NCBI GenBank assembly: GCA_965205595.1
Contig: CBDBHI010000030.1
Coordinates: forward strand, 372,001 to 436,000
Origin: CATQHP01 sp965205595
GTDB taxonomy: Bacteria > Acidobacteriota > Terriglobia > Bryobacterales > UBA6623
Length of the DNA: 64,000 bases
Direction: 5' to 3'
Shown piece after piece: positions 27,772 through 36,235 of this stretch. Position numbers and translations under genes: made by a program. Positions within the stretch are counted from its first letter, which is position 1. The number at the start of each line of letters is the position of its first letter. The notes under the pieces were generated by a model. It did no database searches, was not told the origin of the DNA, and was given only the letters and a program-made list of their open reading frames with translations.

Positions 27772-29071
27772 TTGACTTCTACCGTCAACCGGACTGGCAC
27801 TAGTTCTTTGACCGCCTAATGTTTGGTCTTTCGTAGTCGAATTTGCGGCGTGCGGTTTTGCGGTCGAAGCGCCAGTCGATCTTCACCCGGTCGCGGTTGA
27901 CCGGGCGGTTCCAGGCCGCCGCCTTGCTGCGCAGTTTTGTCAGGTCCGGGATGCGCCGCTTGCCCAAGCATTGCCTGCCGAACAGTCCGATCTCGATCTC
28001 CGCCTGATTCAACCAGCTGCCATGCTTCGGGGTGTAGTGCGCAGTAAAACGCTCCCTAATCTGCCCGCCGCGCTCGTCGCCGCAAAGATTTGTCAGCGAC
28101 TTGAGCGTGTGTGTCGAGAGATTGTCCATGATCAAGTGGATCGTCTCCGCTTGGGGGTAGAACAGCGCCAGCTCAAACAGCGCCTTGGCAAACTCCGCCC
28201 CGCAGCGGTTCGGCGTCACGAACGTAAAATGGCGGCCCGCCTTGGGCTCCACGGCACAGAACACATTAGCCGTTCCGCGGCGCTGATACTCGCTGTCGAA
28301 ACGAGCCTCGCGTCCCGGCGCGGCGGGCGTCGGAGGACGAACGTCGGCGTGCAGCGTCACCGCCTTCTCGTCCAAACAAACCACCGGCTGGGTCGGATTG
28401 GAGGGCCGTTCGTAGGTCTCGAGCACGTCTTCCATGCGCACGATGTAGTCGTCATTGAGTTCCGCCACGCACCACATTTTTTTCGCGCCACGGCTTGAGG
28501 TCGTGGCTGAGCAGCAAGACGCGAATGGTTTCTCGACCCGCTCGCGGGACCAGCCGTCGCTTGACGGCTTCGGCGGCGACGAGCCGCTTCGTCGTGTGCC
28601 GGGCATGTCTGACCGCTAAGAGGTGAAAGTCCTTTGTACAGCTTGATGGAAGCGAAGTACTAGTGAAACGCAAGGGCGCCGTCGCGAGGCGGGGTCTGGA
28701 GGAAGCGTGAATCAAAACTGCGACCTGACGAACAGAAACCGGATACGAGGCATCCTTGGCCGGACGAGCGGACGACGAATCGCGAAGTCCAGATCCATCA
28801 AGGGCCAAGGCTGTAGATCCGGCAGGTGTGCGGTGAAAGCGGTCAGACTTACCCCGGGAGGTCTGCGTTTCGTCTCGAAGTTCGGGACTGCGGAAGCCGA
28901 GAGGCGACCCGATCGGGACGCAGAAGTCAGCAGAGGGCATAGTAGGCCATGCAGTCGGTGAAGCTAGTGAGGCACTCCGCAAGTCGAAAGACGGAGTTAA
29001 CGGATAGGCCGAACCGAGAACGATGGCTGAAGGCCCGAACGGAAGAGAGTGGCAATTAGGACTCGTAACTC

Positions 29072-30457
29072 ATGGACGGAAAGCGGCGGAACAACCAACT
29101 GGAGTTGGCCTTCATGAACGAGCCGGAGGGTGAAGCCCCGAGGCCCGCTCAACAAGGGACCGAACCGTGCGCGGTGAAGCGAGAGACCGCAAGCCCGGCG
29201 CGAGAGCAACAACTCATGGAGGAGGTGTGCGAGCGAGACAATCTTTTACAGGCATGGAAACAAGTCCGGGGCAACAAGGGGAGTCCGGGCGTTGATGGCA
29301 AAACCATCGACGAAACCTGGGACGACCTACGCGAGCATTGGCCGGTCATCCGGGAGCAGTTGCTTCAAGGAACGTACCAGCCGCAACCGCTGCGACGGGT
29401 GGAAATCCCGAAGCCGGGTGGCGGGGTCAGGAGGTTGGGTATCCCTACGGTACGCGACCGACTGATCCAGCAAGCGGTGTTACAAGTTCTTCAGAAGCGT
29501 TGGGACCCGACGTTTTCCAACAACAGTTACGGCTTGCGGCCGGGACGTGCGGCGCAGCAAGCGGTGGCGCGGGCGCAAGCCTACATCGCCGCGGGTTATC
29601 AGTGGGTGGTAGACGTTGATCTGGAGAAATTCTTCGATCGCGTTCATCACGATCTGCTGCTGGCTCGGGTGGCCAAACGGGTCGGCGACAAGCGCTTGCT
29701 GAAACTCATCCGGTCGTTTCTAACTGCCGGAGTGATGGAAGACGGACTGCTGAGTTCTGTCGATGAGGGAACGCCGCAAGGTGGGCCTTTGTCGCCGTTG
29801 TTGTCAAACCTTGTGCTCGACGATTTGGATCGCGAGTTGGAGAGGCGCGGTCACCGCTTCTGCCGCTACGCCGCTGACTGTAACGTCTACGTTCGCAGTC
29901 GCAGGGCGGGGCAGAGAGTGATGGCCTCCGTCACAAAGTTTCTGGAAAAGAAGCTCCGGCTCCAGGTGAATCGATCGAAGAGCGCGGTGGCTCGACCCGA
30001 CGATCGGAAGTTCTTGGGCTTTCGCTTGACGAGCGGAGCGGAGCCTCAGCGATTGATATCGCCGCAGGCTCTGCAAAGGTTTCAGGCGCGAGTACGAGAG
30101 TTGACGAGCAGAACGCGCGGGGTCAGTATCGAGCAGATGGTCGGTTCGTTAAGGCCCTATCTGCTTGGCTGGCGAGGCTACTTTGGCTTCAGTCAGGAGC
30201 CGTTAGTGCTTCGTAACCTGGACGCGCGGATCCGCCGCAGACTTCGTATGATGATCTGGCGGCAGTGGGGGAATGGGCACACTCGATACGTCAACTTACG
30301 GCGATTGGGCGTGCCCCACATGAGAGCAGCCATAGCTGCCGGATCCCCGACTGGCTGGTGGGCGATGTCGCGGCATGTGGCCGTCCAGCAGGCGCTGCCC
30401 AATGCCTATTTCGACTCGCTCGGTTTGCCTCGTGTGTCCACCGCTTCGAGCGCTTAA
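29072..30457 (+). CDS. ltrA: Group II intron reverse transcriptase/maturase with altered YADD box
   Basis: 461 residues. RT motifs in order: RRLGIPTVRDRLIQQAV, GLRPGRAAQQAV, VVDVDLEKFFDRVHHDLL (first catalytic Asp), GTPQGGPLSPLLSNL, CRYAADCNVYV, NRSKSAV and FLGFRL. The maturase domain follows (EQMVGSLRPYLLGWRGYFGF). There is no HNH endonuclease domain at the C-terminus. The active-site box should be Y-A-D-D; here it is Y-A-A-D, so one metal-binding Asp is Ala. Known: both Asp are needed for cDNA synthesis. Inferred: splicing help may remain but retromobility is probably lost. Confidence 0.9.
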   Translation: MDGKRRNNQLELAFMNEPEGEAPRPAQQGTEPCAVKRETASPAREQQLMEEVCERDNLLQAWKQVRGNKGSPGVDGKTIDETWDDLREHWPVIREQLLQGTYQPQPLRRVEIPKPGGGVRRLGIPTVRDRLIQQAVLQVLQKRWDPTFSNNSYGLRPGRAAQQAVARAQAYIAAGYQWVVDVDLEKFFDRVHHDLLLARVAKRVGDKRLLKLIRSFLTAGVMEDGLLSSVDEGTPQGGPLSPLLSNLVLDDLDRELERRGHRFCRYAADCNVYVRSRRAGQRVMASVTKFLEKKLRLQVNRSKSAVARPDDRKFLGFRLTSGAEPQRLISPQALQRFQARVRELTSRTRGVSIEQMVGSLRPYLLGWRGYFGFSQEPLVLRNLDARIRRRLRMMIWRQWGNGHTRYVNLRRLGVPHMRAAIAAGSPTGWWAMSRHVAVQQALPNAYFDSLGLPRVSTASSA

Positions 30458-30464
30458 CTCGTCC

Positions 30465-30538
30465 GAACCGCCGTGGTACGGACCCGTATGCCCGGTGGTG
30501 TGGGAGGGGGGAGCCGTGAGGCCTCCCCCTATCCCGAT
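30465..30538 (+). ncRNA. Group II intron domains V and VI
   Basis: GAACCGCCGTGGTACGGACC folds with GTATGCCCGGTGGTG as domain V. GGGAGGGGGGAGCC folds with GGCCTCCCCCTATCCC as domain VI, with an unpaired A (in CTATCCC) as the likely branch point, 7 nt before the 3' end. Confidence 0.75.
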
Positions 30539-30947
30539 CTTGTCGGGCGCGTCCGGGCGGCGGGTCGCTGCAGACCATCGCGATGATGCGCTGGCGCTGC
30601 TTAGCCGAGAGCAAACTGGCCGCGCCGGGGCGCTGTTTGTCGTGGAGCGCACGTTCGAGGCCGCCTTGCTGATAGCGCCGGGCAAGATTGCGAACCGACT
30701 GCCGCGTCAGCGGCAGCACGGCGGCAATCCGCGGTGCGCTCATGCCCTCCCCGAGCCTTTGCAACGCAACCGCCCGCAGAGTCACGCGAACCTGTTCGAC
30801 TCCAGCGGCGAGAATCTTCTTCAGCGCCGCTTGATCGCTCTTGGAAACCTTCACGCTCAGGGCGGGACGAGGCATGCCTTAAGTATGCCGAAAACATTCC
30901 GATCCAAACATGTTTGTTTGTAAAATATTCAGGCGGTCAACGAACTA

Positions 30948-32173
30948 GAACGCCAGTATCAAGCGCTGACACTCGCCGCCGAGCCACCCAAAACTCAACG
31001 TATCGAGGAAGCGCGGCCGGCTATAACCTGGTAGTGGTCGCGCTTGAGACTGCCCCCGCGAGAGTTCTGGATTTCAGCGGCTCGCTCGAAAACCTGCCCA
31101 ATCTCGCGAGATTAAAAGAGCATGCGTGGGTAGCGACAAATCACTACTCAACGTTCCCCAACTCCGCCGCCGCACTCTTCTCGTTGATGAGCTCATTCTA
31201 CGGCGGCGACCCTAGGCGTCTATTCAGCAAGCTCGATTCTGTCGCGCCTAGCTTCTTACATGGACTAAGGTCGGCGGGCTACCGCACCGCTTTATATTTG
31301 CCAAACGGAGCACTCAACAGCGCGGGGGTAAGAATGTACCGCGCCGTGGGCTTTGACGCTTATCATCATCCGTCCCCAGGCCCGAACGAGTTGACAGTTT
31401 GGTCGGCTCCGTGGCGAGACAGAGAGCGGCTCGATCGCGCGGCTCTCAACATCATGCTTGACGACATCCGCGGCGCGGCCACCGAATCGTCTCCATTTGC
31501 CGCTGTCTTCTGGCCCCAGATGAGCCACGCTCCATGGGTCGACGTCTTTGAGGATGGCGAGCCGCGCACGATCGCCGATCGCGGCCTCGGCGTCTTCGCC
31601 AAAGTTGATCGCTACATCGGCGACATCATTCAAACTTTGGGGCAAACTGCCAGCTTGGATAGAACGCTCATCGTGGTCACGGGCGACCATGGGATTCGCG
31701 TCCGCAAAGAAGACCCATCTCTACCTCTCGGCAAAGTCGATGCCTACTCCTTCCACGTCCCTTTCTTGCTCTATGCCCCCGGCATTCTCGACCAGACTAC
31801 ACAGATACCGTGGGTGACCTCCCATATCGACCTGAGCCCGACGCTCTCCGATCTCTTCGGGCTCGAACTACCCCCTGCGTCCACGCAAGGTTCGGTTATC
31901 TGGGATCCGAAGCTGAAAAACCGAACGACGTTTTTCTGGGCCGAGGAGCTTCACGGTTCTGTGGGCTTGCACCGCGACGGAAAATTCCTGATGTGGAACA
32001 CCTTCTACGATCGCGTCTATCAGAACTCACCCCTGTCGTTCGATAGCAGACATATTGTGCCCAACGACTCCGAACTTTATGCGGAAACGACCGCCCTATT
32101 CAGGCAAATGCAAAACATCAACCGACGCTGGATCAATCTCAAAATACGGACAACGCAAAGTCGCAGCGAATAG
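30948..32173 (+). pseudogene. Membrane-type sulfatase/phosphoethanolamine-transferase-like protein, N-terminus lost
   Basis: From about 31018 the frame reads YNLVVVALETAPARVLDF, NHYSTFPNSAAALFSLMS, FFWPQMSHAPW-like and VVTGDHGIR. This is the alkaline-phosphatase-like domain of LTA-synthase/membrane sulfatase relatives; the nucleophile is probably the Ser after Asn in FPNSAAALFSL. Between 30948 and 31015 a linker-like peptide (ERQYQALTLAAEPPKTQRIE) is one frame off, which suggests an indel near 31012. The expected N-terminal membrane helices are gone; the left border is the IS630 end. C-terminus intact. Probably dead. Confidence 0.65.
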
Positions 32174-32372
32174 TCAGCACTGCCGACGCCAACGAAAACC
32201 TGAATCCGCGAACGACGAACGCAGCGAGTCTCATACCCAGTGAGATGAACTAACGAGACGGGCGGTAACCGTTAAGGAGCGAATGGGGAATCGCGCTGCG
32301 CAGATGGACGTGAAGCTTTGCTTTGGAGGCTGGAGGGGAAGGCTGGAGGTCACAGACCCATTCAGCCCCACC

Positions 32373-34503
32373 TCACTCGAAGTCTTCGACGTACATCAGG
32401 TCGCTGCCTTCTCGCTCGATTTGAGCAACCTAGAGAAAACGGCCGTCTGGTGAAACGCTCAAGCCGTCCGCCGGCGTTCCATCGACTTCAAGAAGCGTAC
32501 TTGTTGAGCCATCCGAGAATCGGTACAACTGAACTGTTCCGCCAGGTCCTTGCGCATTGGCCTTAATGTAGTAGATCCCCTCGCCATGGACCGCGAAGTC
32601 CGCCATGTTGGCAATGTTGTCGACGACTTCTTTCTCCCGGCCAGTATTCAAGTTCATCGCCCAGATGGCCGCTCCAGTGGCCTTCTTGATCAAGATAATC
32701 GCGCTTCCGTCGGGCGTCTCGAATCCAGAAAGCCCGCCGTCTTCAGTGACTTGAATGAGCTGATCCCCTTCGACCGATTTCTTCCAGATTTGGTACTCAC
32801 CGGTCCGGTTCGATCCAAAGTAAATCCATTTTCCGTCGCGAGACCACGTCGGAATCACATCATGTGATGGATCGTTCGTGAATTGAGAAGGGGGCCCGCC
32901 GTCCGTCCGGACGATCCAGATGTTGGCATCGCCGCCGTGTCGGGAGTCGAACGCGATGCGCGTGCCGTCCGGCGACCACTTGGGAGCGCCACCCTGCATC
33001 TCGAACGGGATCAGTGGGGTCCGATGCGTTCCGTCCGAGTTCGAGATCCAATCGCGGTTGTCGGCGTTGTAAGCGATTCTTGTGCCGTCCGGAGAGTAAT
33101 CGCAGAACCAAGTGCGGCCAGTCGCCGCCGTCACTCTCATACCGCGAGCGCTCGCTGCTGTCGCTGAAGAAATTGCTCCAGAAATATCGTAACGCCACAG
33201 GTTCGTGTCGCGTGTCGATCGCGTGTAAACCAGTGTTCCGCCGAGCCTCGCAATGGCCGGAAGCGATCCACTCTCGCTAATTTGTGACACCTCTTTCACG
33301 CGGCGCTCATCATCGACAGCCAGGCTCCACAAACTATGTCGATATAAATATTTAGCTACTACCAATCTTGTTCCATCGGCGGACCAAGCCGGTCCGGACC
33401 AGCCGAATTGAGCGTCGGTGAGCAGACTCGGTCGGCCCGCTGGTTCCAGGTCTTCGTCAGGCCAAAGCGGCAATCAGCGGCAGGATGTGAATCAGCGGAT
33501 TGCCGGCGTCGAACCGCATAAACGCCAGGGTCTTGCCATCGGGCGAGACAGCGGGGCTTAGATCTTTGGTCTGAGCGCTTGTGATCGCCCGCTTTTCACC
33601 GCTACGTAACGCGAACCGGTAGAGACCACCGAGTCCGTCTTGCCGTTCTCGGTCCACCAAGACTAGGTGTTCGCCGCTCGGATGCCACGCTAGGTATCGA
33701 CGGTCGCGGTTCATCGTCAGGTTTTCCGGCCTGGCATAGATTTCCGTCAGTTTTTCTTCGCGGCCGCCGAGTGGAGGCGTGCGCAGAACCTCTGATCGAT
33801 CGCCTGACAACTGCCGGAGAAAAGCGAGCAAACCGCCATCCGGCGACCATGCCGGACTGTAGTCCTCGCGCGCATCGTGAGTAAGCCGCATCGGCTGCGA
33901 ACCGCCGACAGTCAAAACGTAAATGTCAAAGTTGTCGCTATCGGGGCCGTTCCACACAAACGCCACCTGCGTCCCGTCAGGCGATAGAGTCAGCGTTGTC
34001 TCAATGCCGAGATATCCCGTTAGAGTTTTTGCGTTCAGAAGGGACCTGGGCAGTTCCACGTCAGTTCGTTCCGGCCAGAGCAATGCGAGGGTGACAGCCG
34101 CAAGGAGCCCGGCGATCGCAAGCGCGACGCCCCAACGCTTTCCCTGAGGGGTCTTTTCGACAAGCGATGTCGACCCCACTGGCTCCAGCGATTCGATAAA
34201 CCGATACCCGCGCCGCAGAACCGTCTCGACAAACTGCGGCCGCGTTGGGGAATCCCCAAGTGCCTCACGCAGCCGCGCCACAGCGGTATTCAAGCTGCGG
34301 TCGAAATCAACGTAAACGTCCTCGCCCCAGATCTCCTTCCGCAGCTCTTCACGCGTAACGACTTCGCCCGGGCGCGCCAGCAGACTCTTGAGAATCCGAA
34401 ACGGCTGATCTTGCAGCCGCACGGCCCGCCCATTCTTGCGCAACTCTCCCGCCACGACCTCAAAGGCGCCGAACCGAATCCGTTTTGCTGTTCCGGCCGA
34501 CAT
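32373..34503 (-). pseudogene. Winged-helix regulator with TolB/WD40-like beta-propeller, frameshift and nonsense
   Basis: Start ATG 34503. An OmpR/CadC-type winged helix spans residues ~8-105 (FGAFEVVAGELRKNGRAVRL, FDRSLNTAVARLREALGD, VETVLRRGYRFI). One transmembrane helix follows (GVALAIAGLLAAVTLALLW), then beta-propeller repeats (LSPDGTQVAFVWNG, YSPAWSPDGGLLAFLRQ). At about 33465 a 10-bp partial duplication around TGCCGCT shifts the frame. The rest continues (WSADGTRLVVAK, PKWSPDGTRIAFDSRHGG) to a TAG near 32428 inside GRFL*VAQIEREGSD, and in frame to TGA at 32373. Two lesions, probably inactive. Divergent from the metalloprotease gene, a likely former target. Confidence 0.88.
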
Positions 34504-34649
34504 GTACTGACCTACGTAAGATCGCACATAAGTTCAGTTAAATCAACAGCATACGAAGTAACAACTACTTAACAGACAGATGCCTTGAGGTATCGGCTTA
34601 CCTGGCTGAATCTCGGACTCACAGCGCAACCAGCGCACCAGAGAGTCCG

Positions 34650-35321
34650 ATGAAACACATCCATCTAGCCGCCCTTTTGGCCGCGTCACTCCTCGCTAGC
34701 CCCTGCCTGGCTGCAAGCGTTGAATCGCTTCCTGACGTCAAACAGATGACCGTTAGGATCTACAACTACGCCGACGTCTCCGATACCGTCATGAACGACG
34801 CCAAACGCGAATCCAATCGCATCTTCGCCGAACTCGAAATCGAGACGAGCTGGCTCAACTGCCCCACCTCCCCGGAACTGATCGCCTCGAACCGAGCCTG
34901 CTCCGCCAAGCCTGGTCCGGACCATCTGATCGTGAAGATATTGCCAAAGTCGATGAGCAACAAGTATGGGTTCAAGCGCGGAATCTTTGGTTTTGCTCTC
35001 CCGACAGCGAAGGGCGTCCCAGGGAACTCGATCAGCCTGTTCTTCGAGCGCGTCCTAGTCCTGGCTTACTACGGCGGGGTCGGGACGAGCTTCGTGGACG
35101 CCCAAGCGATCATTCTGGGACACATGATCGCCCACGAAATCGGCCACCTACTGCGCGGGCCACAGAGTCATTCACCCAGCGGGATCATGAGCTTCCCCTG
35201 GAACAAACGAGTCTTGACCAACATGGAGCACGGCCGCCTAAAGTTTTCAACGAAAGAACGGCCACTAATCCACAACGAACTAGACCGCCGTGCGGACTTG
35301 CGCCAAGCATCGATCAACTAG
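34650..35321 (+). CDS. Secreted zinc metalloprotease-like protein (HExxH)
   Basis: 223 residues from ATG 34650. The signal peptide is MKHIHLAALLAASLLASPCLA. The metal site HMIAHEIGHLLRGPQSHSPS and GIMSFPW fits the metzincin-like pattern HExGHxLG...H followed by a Met-turn. The rest has no recognised domain. Known: proteins of this type are common in Acidobacteria but mostly uncharacterised. It is transcribed divergently from the broken winged-helix/propeller gene across a 146-bp gap, so loss of that regulator could change its expression. Confidence 0.75.
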   Translation: MKHIHLAALLAASLLASPCLAASVESLPDVKQMTVRIYNYADVSDTVMNDAKRESNRIFAELEIETSWLNCPTSPELIASNRACSAKPGPDHLIVKILPKSMSNKYGFKRGIFGFALPTAKGVPGNSISLFFERVLVLAYYGGVGTSFVDAQAIILGHMIAHEIGHLLRGPQSHSPSGIMSFPWNKRVLTNMEHGRLKFSTKERPLIHNELDRRADLRQASIN

Positions 35322-36235
35322 TCAGGAGCCCCAACGGCAGCGCCCGATCGATCTGAATAGAATCTCTAGACACCAAAACGCCGACAATGCACTCCGCGGT
35401 TCCGAGCCGCGCCGCCGTGCGGTGCGGAGGTCGAGCTTCTGCTACAGCAGCTCGACTTGAAGCTTCCGCGCCAATCTCCACCAAAGGTTCTAACCTCAAC
35501 CAACCAAACCCTGTAGTGCCGATCTTTTAGAGCGTTTTCATAATTGGCGTAGACCGATTTTAGGCAACACCGCAGACTTTCTCTCGACGATTTGTGGCGC
35601 GGCCCGCCACTCGCCGCCGGCGTGTCCATTTGTCGGTCTACGCTCTTGCTGAAAATGCTCTAGAACCAAACACTGAAAACCCTAGCCTTATCACCCTCCA
35701 CCCCCTCGAATCGCGAAACTCGGGTTAACACAAAAGCTCGGTGGTCGGGCAGGCGTCTCGCCGCCAGCGTCCTAGGCTTGGTCGATTTCAAGCGACAACG
35801 TGATATCACAACACGTATCTACCGCATCGTGCAAAAAAGGCAAACTTGCGAGCATTTACTGTCCGTAGACGGCTCGCGGCGAACGTCAGGCGAAACCGCT
35901 CCCAACTAACACAGTGAATACGCTTTCGTGGCTTGATTCACGAGGTCTATTCTCTGGAGGGCTTAACGAGTCTGGACGATTTCTGGCAGAAGCACCGACC
36001 ATGGGGGTCAGGTCCGTACCGAATCGACCTTGACCCGGGAGAAACTGGGTAGCTGCCTTCCAGAATTCCCAGTTTCTGTTCCCGCAGTCAGGCCAAGCGC
36101 CTGCCCGCCGTGTTTTGCGTAAGAAATCAGTTGCATTACGGCGCGCCGGTGGCTATGCTGGCCGTACCGAGGCGGCTCACACACCAACCCAAAATAGGAA
36201 CGGCAAACACGTTCGACAGACAGGAGAGGCGTTTT
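35322..36235. other. Gene-free stretch with a MITE-like element
   Basis: About 900 bp without a credible gene. It contains the inverted-repeat element at 35528-35662, a hairpin at 36040-36077 (AGAAACTGGG/CCCAGTTTCT, 18-nt loop) and the TonB receptor's ribosome-binding site CAGGAGAGG at the right edge. GGGGTCAGGTCC at 36004 resembles sequences flanking REP-associated transposases, a weak hint only. Confidence 0.55.
35528..35662. repeat. MITE-like element, 135 bp, TA at both tips
   Basis: 30-bp terminal inverted repeats match at 24 positions: outer blocks TAGAGC(G/A)TTTTCA and inner blocks GCGTAGACCGA, separated by 6 variable bases. TA at each tip suggests an IS630/Tc1-type transposase as mobiliser. 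Its ends differ from the IS630 at 27800-30947, so the autonomous partner is not in this window. Confidence 0.7.

Larger units (their letters stand above)
28594..30538 (+). mobile_element. Group II intron
   Basis: The 5' boundary is at GTGTGCCGGGCAT (28594), matching the GUGYG rule. Domain I-like sequence follows (GAGGTGAAAGTCC), then the maturase gene, then domains V and VI ending CCTATCCCGAT (30538). Length 1945 bp. It sits in the antisense strand of an IS630 transposase. The exact 3' boundary could be off by about 2 nt, judged from the frame of the flanking exons. Confidence 0.85.
27800..30875 (-). pseudogene. IS630 transposase, split by a group II intron and frameshifted
   Basis: The N-terminal half starts at ATG 30875 (helix-turn-helix; APRIAAVLPLTRQSVRNLAR) and reaches 30539. 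The C-terminal half runs from 28593 to 27800 with the DDE residues in CLDEKAVTLH, LIMDNLSTHT and PKHGSWLNQAEIE; its stop lies in the terminal repeat. The intron is inserted in the opposite orientation, so splicing could not rescue this mRNA. In addition a run of seven A (28486-28492, complement) shifts the frame between LKPWREK and MWCVAEL; six A would restore it. Catalytic residues are intact in the pieces. Confidence 0.85.
27800..30947 (-). mobile_element. IS630-family element carrying a group II intron
   Basis: Inverted ends TAGTTCTTTGACCGCCT (from 27801) and, on the complement from 30947, TAGTTCGTTGACCGCCT, with TA at both tips as expected for IS630/Tc1 insertion. The element would be about 1.2 kb without the 1945-bp intron. 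It lies beside the N-terminally truncated membrane sulfatase on the right and the excisionase-like gene on the left. Confidence 0.85.

Noticed and set aside
36040..36077. Hairpin AGAAACTGGG/CCCAGTTTCT as a riboswitch or terminator of the TonB receptor leader
   Set aside because: Stem of 10 bp with an 18-nt loop, no T-run and no match to a riboswitch family that I recognise; kept only as a note in the gap entry.
35322..36235. Possible CRISPR or tandem repeat array in gene-free stretches
   Set aside because: Only single inverted repeats were seen; no regularly spaced direct repeats anywhere in the window and no cas genes.
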